DNA of 24,597 bases from Acidobacteriota bacterium (GCA_021786455.1 JAJYNF010000147.1:1-24597), one strand, 5' to 3'. Numbered from the stretch's first letter, positions 15,070 through 23,584 are shown. Notes: generated by a model from the sequence alone, not told the origin. Numbers and translations are program-made.

Positions 15070-15387
15070 ATGAAAAATCTGCAACAGATGCAGCAGATTC
15101 TGAAGCAGGTTCAGCAGTTTCAAGAGCAGCTTCAGAAGCAATTGGACGACCTAGTGGTCGAAGCCTCAGCCGGTGGGGGCATGGTTGCCGTTAAGATGAA
15201 CGGCCAGAAAAACCTGGTGGATGTCAAAATTGATTCTGAGGCGTTCAAGTCCGGCGACCAGGAGATGCTGGAAGACCTGGTGCGCGGAGCGGTCAACGAG
15301 GCGGCGAAAAAGGTGGACGAGCAGTTATCCAGTCAAATGGGCAACTTGGCCGGCGGGTTTAATTTTCCGGGATTCAATCTGCCTTAG
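15070..15387 (+). CDS. ybaB: YbaB/EbfC family nucleoid-associated protein
   Basis: This small dimeric DNA-binding protein is usually encoded between dnaX and recR, as here. Its 105 residues start with a Gln-rich coiled coil (MKNLQQMQQILKQVQQFQEQ), then VEASAGGGMVAVKMNGQ and the KIDSEAF/DLVRGAVNEA core. The tail is Gly/Phe/Pro-rich (GGFNFPGFNLP). It starts 3 nt after dnaX with AGGAG at the dnaX end as its site. Confidence 0.96.
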   Translation: MKNLQQMQQILKQVQQFQEQLQKQLDDLVVEASAGGGMVAVKMNGQKNLVDVKIDSEAFKSGDQEMLEDLVRGAVNEAAKKVDEQLSSQMGNLAGGFNFPGFNLP

Positions 15388-15423
15388 GATTTCTCGCGCC
15401 TTCAGATTCAGAGCGAATTCTCG

Positions 15424-16023
15424 ATGAAAGATTATGCTGAGCCGCTGGCCCGTCTGATTGACGAGTTGAAGCGATTGCCGGGCATCGGCCAGAAATCAGC
15501 GCAGCGAATCGCTTTCCATTTGGAACGCGCCCCCCGCGAAGACGTGGAACGGCTGGCGCGTTCGCTGGTGGAGGCCAAAGATCAAATCCGGCTCTGCTCA
15601 CTTTGCAATAACTTCACTGACACGGATCCCTGCCAGTTCTGCGCGGACCCTTCCCGCGACGCTCGTGTGGTGTGCGTGGTGGAGACGCCTTACAACGTGG
15701 TCACAGTGGAAAAAACGCGCGAGTTTCACGGGCGCTACCACGTTCTTCACGGGGCGCTCGCGCCGCTCCAAGGCATTGGCCCAGAACAATTGAAGCTACA
15801 AAATTTGATGGACCGCGTCAAGCAGGGCGAGGCGCGGGAATTAATCATTGCCACCAGCCCGACGGTGGAGGGTGAAGCAACCGCCGTCTATCTTTCCAAA
15901 CTCTTCAAGCCTCTTGGGCTTCGCGTGACGCGCATTGCGATGGGATTGCCCGTAGGCTCCGAGATCGAGTTCGCCGATGAGGTGACGATGACCAAGGCTC
16001 TGGAGGGTCGGCGCGAGATGTAG
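15424..16023 (+). CDS. recR: Recombination mediator protein RecR
   Basis: RecR works with RecO/RecF to load RecA on gapped DNA. The 199 residues have a helix-hairpin-helix (RLPGIGQKSAQRIAFHL), a four-cysteine zinc finger (Cys58, Cys61, Cys70, Cys73) and a Toprim domain (VCVVETPYNVVTVEKT to the TSPTVEGEATA segment). A C-terminal RIAMGLPVGSEIEFADEVT box closes the protein. Length is standard. It follows ybaB by 36 nt with only a weak ribosome site, consistent with co-transcription with dnaX and ybaB. Confidence 0.97.
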   Translation: MKDYAEPLARLIDELKRLPGIGQKSAQRIAFHLERAPREDVERLARSLVEAKDQIRLCSLCNNFTDTDPCQFCADPSRDARVVCVVETPYNVVTVEKTREFHGRYHVLHGALAPLQGIGPEQLKLQNLMDRVKQGEARELIIATSPTVEGEATAVYLSKLFKPLGLRVTRIAMGLPVGSEIEFADEVTMTKALEGRREM

Positions 16024-16171
16024 CCCCCGGCGACGCTTCATTTCACGGCTGCGCTTTGGCGCGACGGCGGAATCAAGCGCGGTCTCCGGGCGGCATGTCA
16101 AAGTCCGCCAAGCAGGTGCTCCTGGGTTGGCAGGCTCAATCAATGCGGGAACGGACCGCCGGAAAGAGAGA

Positions 16172-16339
16172 ATGAGTTCCGAATCGGCAAGGTTGACGGC
16201 GCAAGGCAGCTTATCTATGCTGAAGAGGGTGGTTTTCCGCGAAGATGAACGCTCCGCGATTGTGAATCCTTCCGCTGAGATTCCCGAAGACATTGACAAG
16301 CCCCAAATCATTGGGAGGCAGCCTCAATCTCTAGTATGA
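16172..16339 (+). CDS. Possible small ORF coupled to phoH
   Basis: A 55-codon frame with ATG 16172 after AAAGAGAG ends in TGA that overlaps the phoH start as ATGA (16336-16339). phoH itself has no visible Shine-Dalgarno, which would make sense if ribosomes re-initiate after this ORF. The peptide is charged and soluble (MLKRVVFREDERSAIVNPSA near the middle) and is not recognised. The frame is open a little further upstream to 16127. The remaining recR-phoH gap (16024-16171) shows nothing else. It may be a real small protein, a leader peptide or chance. Confidence 0.35.
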   Translation: MSSESARLTAQGSLSMLKRVVFREDERSAIVNPSAEIPEDIDKPQIIGRQPQSLV

Positions 16340-17322
16340 CGAAGGCGAGTGTCAGCATCACGAAAGGGATCGAAGAGTTTTGCGGGGCCTTCGATTCCAA
16401 TCTGAAGCTTTTTGAAGAGGCCCTGGGGGTTTCGACGCACTTGAGCGACCAGGCGCTCGAAATGGAAGGTTCCGAGAAATCGGTCGGGCGGGCGCGGCAA
16501 GTGGCGGAAGATTACGCGGAATTGGTGCAAGGAGGAACCCGGCTTGAGCCGTCAGAGCTCCAAGCTTTTTTCCGCATTCTTGGACAAGATTCCACCGCGA
16601 CGCTCAAGGGGCTGGCCGAGGCTGGACGTCCCAAAGCCTTCGGCAAGAAATCCGTAGCCCCTAAAAGCTTGAATCAGCGCATTTATATTGACGCGATCCA
16701 GCGCCACGATATGGTGTTCGGCATTGGTCCTTCGGGAACCGGCAAGACCTATTTGGCCGTGGCCATGGCCGCGGACGCTCTGTTGACGCGGTCAGTGACT
16801 CGAATTATCCTGGCGCGGCCGGCGGTGGAGGCGGGTGAACGCCTGGGTTTTCTTCCGGGAACGCTTCAGGAAAAGGTGGACCCCTATCTGCGGCCGCTTT
16901 ACGACGCCCTTTACGACGTCCTCGACCCGGACCGCACCGAGCGGCTGATCGAAAAGGGAACCATCGAGATTGCGCCCATTGCCTTCATGCGCGGCCGCAC
17001 GCTCAACGACGCCTTTGTGATTTTGGACGAAGCCCAGAATACCACCAGCGAGCAGATGAAAATGTTTCTGACCCGTCTGGGATTCAACTCCAAGGCGGTG
17101 GTGACCGGAGATATCACCCAGGTAGATTTGCCGGAAGGGCGGCGATCGGGATTGACGGAGGCCATCGAGATCGTGGGGCGAGTTTCGGGCATAAGCGTCG
17201 TTTATTTCAATGAGCGAGACGTTGTGCGTCATCACCTGGTTCAGAGGATTATTCGGGCTTACGAAGAGTTTGACCAGGCCAAGGCGGTGGATAACCACTC
17301 CAAGAACAACACCACCAAATGA
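16336..17322 (+). CDS. phoH: PhoH family ATPase (PhoH/PhoL-like)
   Basis: This cytoplasmic P-loop ATPase is often found with ybeY and era and is thought to act in RNA or ribosome metabolism. The 328-residue product has an N-terminal KH-like segment (about 1-75) and Walker A GPSGTGKT (131-138). LARPAVEAGERLGFLPG follows, then Walker B VILDEAQNTT and the VVTGDITQVDLP motif. Length and order match PhoL-type proteins. ATG 16336 overlaps the stop of the small ORF before it. ybeY follows after 62 nt. Confidence 0.95.
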   Translation: MTKASVSITKGIEEFCGAFDSNLKLFEEALGVSTHLSDQALEMEGSEKSVGRARQVAEDYAELVQGGTRLEPSELQAFFRILGQDSTATLKGLAEAGRPKAFGKKSVAPKSLNQRIYIDAIQRHDMVFGIGPSGTGKTYLAVAMAADALLTRSVTRIILARPAVEAGERLGFLPGTLQEKVDPYLRPLYDALYDVLDPDRTERLIEKGTIEIAPIAFMRGRTLNDAFVILDEAQNTTSEQMKMFLTRLGFNSKAVVTGDITQVDLPEGRRSGLTEAIEIVGRVSGISVVYFNERDVVRHHLVQRIIRAYEEFDQAKAVDNHSKNNTTK

Positions 17323-17351
17323 GAACTTTTCACCGGCCCCTCCATTCTGAC

Positions 17352-17365
17352 GGCGCGTACGCGCC
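17352..17365. other. Perfect 14-bp palindrome between phoH and ybeY
   Basis: GGCGCGTACGCGCC is fully palindromic and followed by TTCTCTTC. As RNA it can form a 5-bp stem with a GTAC loop, a weak attenuator; as DNA it could be an operator. No function can be assigned. Confidence 0.3.
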
Positions 17366-17384
17366 TTCTCTTCAGCCATGACCC

Positions 17385-18002
17385 ATGCTCGTCAATGATC
17401 AAACGGTGGCGCGGATCAATCAGCGGACGCTTCGCGCTTTTCTTGCCCAGCTCAAGCGGGCGCTGGGCCTTCGCCGGAAGCATTGGAATGTGTGCCTGGT
17501 GGACGATCGAAAGATGCGCGAGCTGAATCGAACTTACCGAGGCCAGCGCCGGACGACCGACGTGCTGGCTTTCTGCTGGCAAACCGGCGGCGACGAGCCG
17601 CCATCCGGCGCCCCTGCCGACCGCGAGTTTCAAGACTTTCTGGGCGACGTGGTGATTTCCGCTGAGACGGCTCGCCAGAACGCGCGCCGCGCGGGCCATT
17701 CGGTGCAACGCGAGACCGAATGGCTGATCCTGCACGGCGTTCTACATTTGTTGGGCTACGACCATGAAACCGATCAGGGGGAAATGGCAAGGCTCGAATC
17801 GGAACTGCGCCGGCGGCTAACCCGCAACCGGGGGCGGCCCTTCGGAGCTATGAAAGGATGGGCGGCGGCGAGTGATTTGGCAGGCCCGCGGGGTCATGGA
17901 GATTTACCCCTGCGGCGGCGTCAAGCAGCCACGACGAAGAGCTTGGCCACTGGCCAGCCGATCGGGGTCCCGCGCTTCAGCTCGAAGGCTAAAGCAGTGT
18001 GA
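17385..18002 (+). CDS. ybeY: rRNA maturation RNase YbeY, with C-terminal extension
   Basis: YbeY is a metal-dependent endoribonuclease needed for 16S rRNA 3' maturation and ribosome quality control. The zinc motif H-x3-H-x5-H is present as His117, His121 and His127 in LHGVLHLLGYDHETD. Upstream are MRELNRTYRGQRRTTDVLAF and LGDVVISAETA. At 205 residues it is about 50 longer than usual: after residue 150 the tail is basic and low in complexity, with no family similarity I can see. The tail could come from loss of the original stop. It lies between phoH and era, a widespread arrangement. Confidence 0.95.
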   Translation: MLVNDQTVARINQRTLRAFLAQLKRALGLRRKHWNVCLVDDRKMRELNRTYRGQRRTTDVLAFCWQTGGDEPPSGAPADREFQDFLGDVVISAETARQNARRAGHSVQRETEWLILHGVLHLLGYDHETDQGEMARLESELRRRLTRNRGRPFGAMKGWAAASDLAGPRGHGDLPLRRRQAATTKSLATGQPIGVPRFSSKAKAV

Positions 18003-18017
18003 AAGAGGATTCGCCGG

Positions 18018-18935
18018 ATGACGGACAACCAGCCATTCAAGTCCGGATTCGTTGCCGTGGTGGGCCGTCCTAACGCGGGGAAAAGCACCCTGGTCAACGC
18101 CCTGGTGGGCGCCAAGGTCGCCATCGTCACCCCCGTCGCGCAAACCACCCGCAACCGCATTTTGGGGGTGGTCAATCGGCCGGGCGCGCAAATCGTCTTA
18201 ATGGATACGCCCGGAATCCATCGGCCGCTCCATCGCCTTAATGAACAGATGATGCGCACGGTGCGGGACTCGATCGAGGAGCGTGACTTGGTTCTTTTCA
18301 TTGTGGACGCCTCCGCAAGATTCGGAAAGGGAGACGAATTTGCCGTCAATCTTGTCTCTCAATTCCGACCTCGCGCTGTTCTTCTGCTGAATAAAATCGA
18401 CCAGGTCCGAAAGCCCTCGCTGCTTCCGCTGATGGACCGCTATGCCAAGCTTTATCCGTTTGAGGCGCTGATCCCGATTTCCGCTCTCTCTCGAGAGGGG
18501 CTGGAAGAAGTTCTGAAAGCCGCCATCAAGGCGCTGCCGGATGGGCCGCGGTATTTTCCATCCGACCTTTACACCGATCAGTCCGAGCGATTTTTGGCGG
18601 GCGAATTGATTCGCGAAAAAGTGATTCAGCAGACCCGAGAGGAATTGCCGTACGCGACGGCCGTGGCCGTGGAAGAATTTCAAGTGGACTCCGCCTTGAC
18701 CCGCATCCGAGCGAGCATTTTGGTGGAAAAGGAATCACAGAAACCCATTCTCATCGGGGCCGCGGGAGGCCGCATCAAACTCATTGGAACCGAGGCGCGG
18801 CGTGAGCTCGAAAAGGTATTTCCACCCAAAGTTTTTCTTCACCTCCAAGTGAAGGTCGAACCGGGTTGGCGGAATGACCGGGCGGTGTTGGCGCGGCTCG
18901 GCTACGGCAGGGAGGGCGAGGGTACGCCAGAGTAA
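18018..18935 (+). CDS. era: GTPase Era
   Basis: Era binds the 3' end of 16S rRNA and acts in 30S assembly. The 305-residue product has G1 GRPNAGKS (16-23), G2 region QTTRNRI, G3 DTPGI, G4 NKID and G5 ISAL. A C-terminal KH domain contains ILIGAAGGRIKLIGTEARREL. The KH GxxG loop reads GAAG rather than the usual lysine-bearing GKxG. ATG 18018 follows AAAGAGGA by about 9 nt and lies 15 nt after ybeY. It ends 6 nt from the convergent activator gene, with no terminator visible between them. Confidence 0.97.
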   Translation: MTDNQPFKSGFVAVVGRPNAGKSTLVNALVGAKVAIVTPVAQTTRNRILGVVNRPGAQIVLMDTPGIHRPLHRLNEQMMRTVRDSIEERDLVLFIVDASARFGKGDEFAVNLVSQFRPRAVLLLNKIDQVRKPSLLPLMDRYAKLYPFEALIPISALSREGLEEVLKAAIKALPDGPRYFPSDLYTDQSERFLAGELIREKVIQQTREELPYATAVAVEEFQVDSALTRIRASILVEKESQKPILIGAAGGRIKLIGTEARRELEKVFPPKVFLHLQVKVEPGWRNDRAVLARLGYGREGEGTPE

Positions 18936-18941
18936 TGGCTT

Positions 18942-20312
18942 TCACTCAGCGGGAGAGATGCCGAGGGTCTTCATTTTGCGGTGGAGATGGGTGCGCTCAA
19001 GGCCCAAAGCTTCCGCCGTGCGGCTGACGTTGCCGTGGTTCTCCTCCAGCTTACGCATGATGTAATCGCGCTCATAGGCGGCGCGCGCTGCGTAAAGGGT
19101 AGAGTCAGCCGCGAGGAACTTTCGCGTTCCCGCTTCCGACTTCGGAGCATGGAGCAAGACCGCCGGCAGATGACGTTGTTCGATCTGGTCTCCGGGAACC
19201 ATGATGACCATGCGCTCGATTAAATTCCGAAGCTCGCGGACATTTCCGGGCCAGCGATAGTTCCTCAACGCCTCCAGCGTGTGGGCGGAGAGGCGCTTGG
19301 GACGCCGCCCATAGGCTTGGGTAAATTCCCGAAGAAAGAATTCGGCCAATTCGGCAATGTCTTCGGGATGCTCTCGAAGCGACGGAACGTAAAAGGGGAT
19401 GACGTTCAGTCGGAAGAATAGATCCTCGCGGAAATTCCCCTTTTGAATCTCTTCTTCCAGATTTTTGTTGGTGGCAGCGACGATCCGAACATCCACCATA
19501 CGGCTGCCATTCGAGCCGATGGGGGAGAACCGCTGCTCTTCGATGACCCTCAGCACCTTCGATTGAGTGCGCAGACTCATGTCCCCGATTTCGTCCAAAA
19601 AGAGGGTTCCTCCGTCGGCCTGCTCGAACTTGCCGGTCTTGTCTTCGAGGGCTCCGGTGAAGGATCCTTTCAAATGCCCAAAGAGCTCGCTTTCGATCAG
19701 CTCCTCCGGGATGGCAGCGCAGTTGACTTCGACAAACGGCTGGTCGGCGCGCGGGCCGGCTTGATGGAGGGCGCGAGCCACCAACTCCTTGCCGGTCCCG
19801 CTTTCCCCATAAATCAGAACCCGCCCCACGGTGGGCGCGGCCACGGCGATTTGCTGGCGTAACGCCTTCATCGGAACGCTGTCGCCGACAATCCGGTACT
19901 GAGATTCGATTTTTTCACGCAACGCCCGGTTCTGATGGGAAAGCCGGAGCTCTTCGGCGGCGTGCTTTAAGGTCAGCAAGGTTTTTTCAATCGAGAGCGG
20001 TTTCTCGATAAAATCATAGGCGCCCATCTTCGTGGCGCGCACGGCCGTCTCAATATTGCCGTGGCCAGAAATCATAATGACGGTCGGAGGATGATTTAAG
20101 CGGCGGATCTTCTCCAGGGCTTCCATGCCGTCCATGCCAGGAAGCCAGATGTCAAGAAGCACCACGTCACACGTGCTCTCTTCCAGGAAAGCGAGGCAGG
20201 CCTCCCCGCTCTCGACCGCATGCACCCGATGGCCTTCGTCTTGGAGAATGCTGGCCAACGATTCTCGGATGCCGGCTTCGTCGTCAACTAATAGGATGGA
20301 CAAACGCTCCAC
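18942..20312 (-). CDS. NtrX/NtrC-type sigma-54 response regulator
   Basis: This transcription activator drives sigma-54 promoters after phosphorylation. Its 456 residues have a REC domain (Asp10-Asp11, phospho-acceptor Asp54), an AAA+ domain (Walker A GESGTGKE 169-176; sigma-54 contact loop GSFTGA 216-221; FLDEIGDM; REDLFFRLNV) and a Fis-type helix-turn-helix at the end (VSRTAEALGLERTHLHRKM). The loop is GSFTGA instead of GAFTGA, a variant seen in active family members. The start is GTG 20312 with AAGAGG upstream. It lies 76 nt after the kinase gene, so the two form a pair. The regulon is unknown; NtrX naming rests on the partner. Confidence 0.93.
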   Translation of the reverse strand: MERLSILLVDDEAGIRESLASILQDEGHRVHAVESGEACLAFLEESTCDVVLLDIWLPGMDGMEALEKIRRLNHPPTVIMISGHGNIETAVRATKMGAYDFIEKPLSIEKTLLTLKHAAEELRLSHQNRALREKIESQYRIVGDSVPMKALRQQIAVAAPTVGRVLIYGESGTGKELVARALHQAGPRADQPFVEVNCAAIPEELIESELFGHLKGSFTGALEDKTGKFEQADGGTLFLDEIGDMSLRTQSKVLRVIEEQRFSPIGSNGSRMVDVRIVAATNKNLEEEIQKGNFREDLFFRLNVIPFYVPSLREHPEDIAELAEFFLREFTQAYGRRPKRLSAHTLEALRNYRWPGNVRELRNLIERMVIMVPGDQIEQRHLPAVLLHAPKSEAGTRKFLAADSTLYAARAAYERDYIMRKLEENHGNVSRTAEALGLERTHLHRKMKTLGISPAE

Positions 20313-20388
20313 AGAATTCCGCCTCTTGAAAACACCTCGAAGATCGTTATCCCGCTCGGGGCGGGCTGCCCGAGCCGGCCCCGCTTGA

Positions 20389-22620
20389 TTAAACCGCCCG
20401 GCTTTCTACAGCCGATCGCTCGAGCGGCAATTCGATAACAAAACGAGTGCCCACGGGGCGGTTCTCCTCCACGCGGACCGCTCCGTGGTGCTCGGAAACG
20501 ATCCGGCTCACAATGGCCAGGCCCAGTCCGGTGCCTCGGCGCTTGGTCGAGAAGAAGGGAAGAAAAAGCTGCTGCTTGGCTTCCGGCGGGATGCCCGGGC
20601 CGGTGTCCTCTACCACCAATTCCGCCAGCTCCCGTGTTGGATCGAACGTGGTCCGCAGGCGAATCTGCTTAATCGGGGACCGGCCCAGGGCTTCGGCGGC
20701 ATTGTCAATCAGGTTCACAATCACTCGTTTCATCTGGTTGGGGTCAATCCGAAGGATGGGCAGGTCCGCGCCGAGTTGACACTGGATCTCGATACCATCC
20801 AGGCGGCCGTCGAAGACCCGAAGGGCCTGCTCAACCACCGAGTTCAAACTCGCCGCCACCGGCCGGGAGGCGGGAAACCGGGCGAAGCTCGAAAACTCAT
20901 CCACCAAGGATTTGAGGGTCTCAACCTCGTGGGCGATGAGCCGCGAACTTTCCCGCAGGGCCTCGAGCAGCTTCGGGGAACTTCCCTCGAACTTGGCCTT
21001 TTCCACCCAGCGGGCGATTCTTTCGGCGGACAGTTGAATGGGGGTCAGAGGATTCTTGATTTCGTGTGCAATGCGCTGGGCGGCTTCTTGCCACGCCAAG
21101 GCTTTCTGGCCGTGAACGAATTCCGTCAGATCATCGAGGACCAGCACAAAGCCGGCGTTTCCGTGCCGCGCTCGGATGGAAGTCAGGGTTAGAGCCACCA
21201 AAGCGCGCCGCCCTCCCAGATTGAGCTCCTTTTCGCGGGTGAGCGTGCCTTGGCGGCGGGCGCGGCGAAGGAGCTGTTGAATTTCCTCGGTGTCCTCGGG
21301 CGAGAACAAATCGGACAGCAAACGCGCGGAGCAAACGTCCTCCCGTTGGAGCATCCGCGCGCACGTTGAGTTGATGCCGGTCACCCGTCCTTGTCCGTCA
21401 AGCGAAATCACGCCCGCGGGGATGTTTTCCAGGATGGCTTCCATGGTGCGGCCGCGTTCTTCCAGCCGGGCATTGGCCAGTTGCACTTCCCGCGCCGTCC
21501 GCTCAATCTCGTGCCTGTTTTCCTGGAGTTGACGAGTCATGGCATTGAAGGAGTGAATCAGGCTGCCTAATTCGTCGTCGGCGCTGGCGGTGGCAATTTG
21601 AAAGCCAAGATTCCCGCGCGACACCTCGTGCGTGGCGGTGACAAGCGATTCCACCGGAACCGTCACTTGCTTGGCGACAAACAGCGCGAGCCAGGTTGCC
21701 ACAAAAAGCAGCAGCAGGGTCATCAGAGAAAGCGACAGAAGATAAGTTCGCTTAGCAACCTTCTGTTCGCGGGTCAGATCGTCATATTTCTGAGCTTCCT
21801 GTTGAATTCGGTGAGCGGTTCCCTCAATCTCGGAAGGCAGCCGAGTGGCGGCGATGATACTGCCGACACGATGACCGTCCGCTCCCCAGACCGGGCGCGA
21901 AGCCAGGAACATCTGCCGGTCCTGCGAGCGGACCCGAACCGTGACGCGGGTTACGCTGTGCGGTCTCCGAACCGGAACCTGCCGAACCGCAATCTTCCAT
22001 AGCTCGGGGTCTCCGGCGTAGGCCAGCGGGCGGCCGTCCGGAAGGTCAAAAACCGCAGCCTCATCTTTCGACGCGCCGATCTCCCGGGAGATGATGGCTT
22101 CGACTAAATGGCCATCGTGCCGACGGCCCGCCCGGATCATCTCGCGCGACTGAGCTAGCCGATCGCAAAGCCGTCGGGAGCGGTCGGCGGCACGCACTTC
22201 AAGTTGCCGGACAATTTGGCCCGCGTCGCCGCGAACCACATCGAAAGGAATGCCGAACCACCGATCAATGCTGTGATTCAATAATCCATAAGCAACCAGC
22301 GACAGAAAGCAAACTGGAACCAGCGTGAGAGCTAGAAAGGCAACCACCATCTTGGTCTTAAAGCGGGACCCCAATTGCCGCATTCGCCTTTCCACAAAGA
22401 GCTTGAGCAGGACGCGCGCTAAAATGAGGCCAAAGATGACAAAGGCGAAAAAGATGAGCGTTGAAGCCACCAGCAGCAGCACGGTTTGGTTGGCGCTGCT
22501 CGGGTGAATAAAAGACAGATTCAACGACGCCTGGCTCCAACCGATAAAGAGCAGGAGGGGAACGATGACCAGAAGAAAGATGAGGAAACCGCGTCCCTGG
22601 CGGCGCGTCGGCTCAGACAT
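20389..22620 (-). CDS. NtrY-like membrane sensor histidine kinase
   Basis: The 743-residue product has NtrY architecture: three N-terminal TM helices (about 11-29, 44-70, 88-110), a periplasmic region of about 180 residues, and a fourth TM (about 297-320). HAMP and PAS (MEAILENIPAGVISLDGQGR) domains follow, then HisKA with RIAHEIKNPLTPIQLSAERI (His about 515). The HATPase domain has LIDNAAEAL, VEDTGPGIP and GTGLGLAIV. Partner is the sigma-54 activator encoded next. ATG 22620 follows GGAG by 6 nt and lies only 3 nt after the stop of the glycosylase gene. In Proteobacteria NtrYX responds to nitrogen or redox state; the signal here is unknown. Confidence 0.93.
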   Translation of the reverse strand: MSEPTRRQGRGFLIFLLVIVPLLLFIGWSQASLNLSFIHPSSANQTVLLLVASTLIFFAFVIFGLILARVLLKLFVERRMRQLGSRFKTKMVVAFLALTLVPVCFLSLVAYGLLNHSIDRWFGIPFDVVRGDAGQIVRQLEVRAADRSRRLCDRLAQSREMIRAGRRHDGHLVEAIISREIGASKDEAAVFDLPDGRPLAYAGDPELWKIAVRQVPVRRPHSVTRVTVRVRSQDRQMFLASRPVWGADGHRVGSIIAATRLPSEIEGTAHRIQQEAQKYDDLTREQKVAKRTYLLSLSLMTLLLLFVATWLALFVAKQVTVPVESLVTATHEVSRGNLGFQIATASADDELGSLIHSFNAMTRQLQENRHEIERTAREVQLANARLEERGRTMEAILENIPAGVISLDGQGRVTGINSTCARMLQREDVCSARLLSDLFSPEDTEEIQQLLRRARRQGTLTREKELNLGGRRALVALTLTSIRARHGNAGFVLVLDDLTEFVHGQKALAWQEAAQRIAHEIKNPLTPIQLSAERIARWVEKAKFEGSSPKLLEALRESSRLIAHEVETLKSLVDEFSSFARFPASRPVAASLNSVVEQALRVFDGRLDGIEIQCQLGADLPILRIDPNQMKRVIVNLIDNAAEALGRSPIKQIRLRTTFDPTRELAELVVEDTGPGIPPEAKQQLFLPFFSTKRRGTGLGLAIVSRIVSEHHGAVRVEENRPVGTRFVIELPLERSAVESRAV

Positions 22621-22623
22621 ACT

Positions 22624-23394
22624 CTACTCCGGTTCGCCTCGCTGAACTTGTCTATCTATTTCGCGCGGGAGCGCTTTGGCGCTTGCGGGGTAAAGGCGCT
22701 CGTTGAGCGGTGGCAAATCAGGCTCTAGCGGGCATTCGGCGCAGTTAGGATTGCGCAAATGACAGTAAGTCTTGGCCGTAGTAACGAACAGCGCATGAAA
22801 CTCGTTGTAAAGAGCACGGTCGGGCTCTAAATTCCGATGAATGATGGCCTGGGTCTCGGCGTAATCAGCGTCGCGCGGGAGCCGGTGGTGGCGGCTCAAG
22901 ATGCGCCGCGTATATGCGTCCGACACAAATACCGCGTACCCGCCCGCGTAAAGCAGGACCGAATCCACCGTTTCCGGCCCAAATCCCTTGAGGCTTAACA
23001 GTTGGGTACGGCACTCCATCATTGGGAGGCGAAAGAGTCGGCGCAAGGAGCCTCCGAATCGCCGTTCGAGATAGGTGACAAATTCCTTGATGACGCGAGC
23101 TTTCTGCCGGTAGTAGCCGGCCGGCCGGATGCATGATTCCAGGGCAGGCAAGGAGGCATTTAACAAGGGCCGATGTTGAAGCAGCCCTTCCTGACGCAAG
23201 CGCGCGATGGCCTTCTCGACGTTGCGCCATGAAGTGTTTTGGGTCAAAACCGCTCCCACGATGACCTCCAACCGGCTTCGCGCGGGCCACCAGTGTTGCG
23301 GGCCAAACCGCTGGAGCAGAGTCTGGTAATACATGTGCAATTTCTCGCTCGTTAGAGGGCTGAGTTGAAGGGGAATCGCCCGCACATTTTCCAA
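22624..23394 (-). CDS. Endonuclease III-like HhH-GPD DNA glycosylase
   Basis: This is a base-excision repair glycosylase of the Nth/MagIII superfamily. FGPQHWWPA and IVGAVLTQNTSWRNVEKAI are typical of the endonuclease III-related group. The helix-hairpin-helix is LKGFGPETVDSVLLYA (135-150) and the catalytic Asp is Asp159 in VSDAYTRRIL. The lysine of bifunctional EndoIII is replaced (GFGPET, Glu141), so a monofunctional glycosylase is expected. Only three of the four cluster cysteines are present (Cys211-x6-Cys218-x2-Cys221). The start is uncertain: TTG 23394 gives 256 residues, ATG 23334 gives 236 and still keeps the whole domain. ntrY starts 3 nt after its stop, so they are co-transcribed. 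Confidence 0.88.
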   Translation of the reverse strand: MENVRAIPLQLSPLTSEKLHMYYQTLLQRFGPQHWWPARSRLEVIVGAVLTQNTSWRNVEKAIARLRQEGLLQHRPLLNASLPALESCIRPAGYYRQKARVIKEFVTYLERRFGGSLRRLFRLPMMECRTQLLSLKGFGPETVDSVLLYAGGYAVFVSDAYTRRILSRHHRLPRDADYAETQAIIHRNLEPDRALYNEFHALFVTTAKTYCHLRNPNCAECPLEPDLPPLNERLYPASAKALPREIDRQVQRGEPE

Positions 23395-23422
23395 GTTAAG
23401 ACCCGCCCTTCCCTAAAGTCAA
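23394..23422 (-). promoter_or_regulatory. Possible promoter of the glycosylase/ntrYX unit
   Basis: On the minus strand TTGACT (23417-23422) and TTAACT (23394-23399) are 17 nt apart. The -10 match is poor. If used, transcription begins downstream of the TTG at 23394 and the glycosylase would start at ATG 23334. Confidence 0.3.
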
Positions 23423-23584
23423 GCTGTCTGGAGGGCCTATGGCCAGCCGGGCAGCGCCAAATCCGCATCGCTGTTTCCTGGCAACCTTCGGGGTCTTCCC
23501 AAAAATCGAGCGAGGTTGAAGGTTGAGCGACAGGTTCTCCGGCGGGACCTGGGTACGAGGGAGCTTTCCCAACAAGGAGGCGAC
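23395..23584. other. Intergenic region before the DUF4242 pseudogene
   Basis: No gene is seen. The region separates the divergent glycosylase gene from the broken + strand gene. AAGGAGG at 23574-23580 is a strong ribosome binding site for the pseudogene start. No clear + strand promoter was found. A GGCCTATGGCC palindrome lies near 23434. Confidence 0.4.

Noticed and set aside
15841..16311. 156-codon minus-strand frame across the recR end and the recR-phoH gap
   Set aside because: Half is antisense to recR. The forward 55-codon ORF with the ATGA overlap is the better explanation of the gap, although neither is certain.
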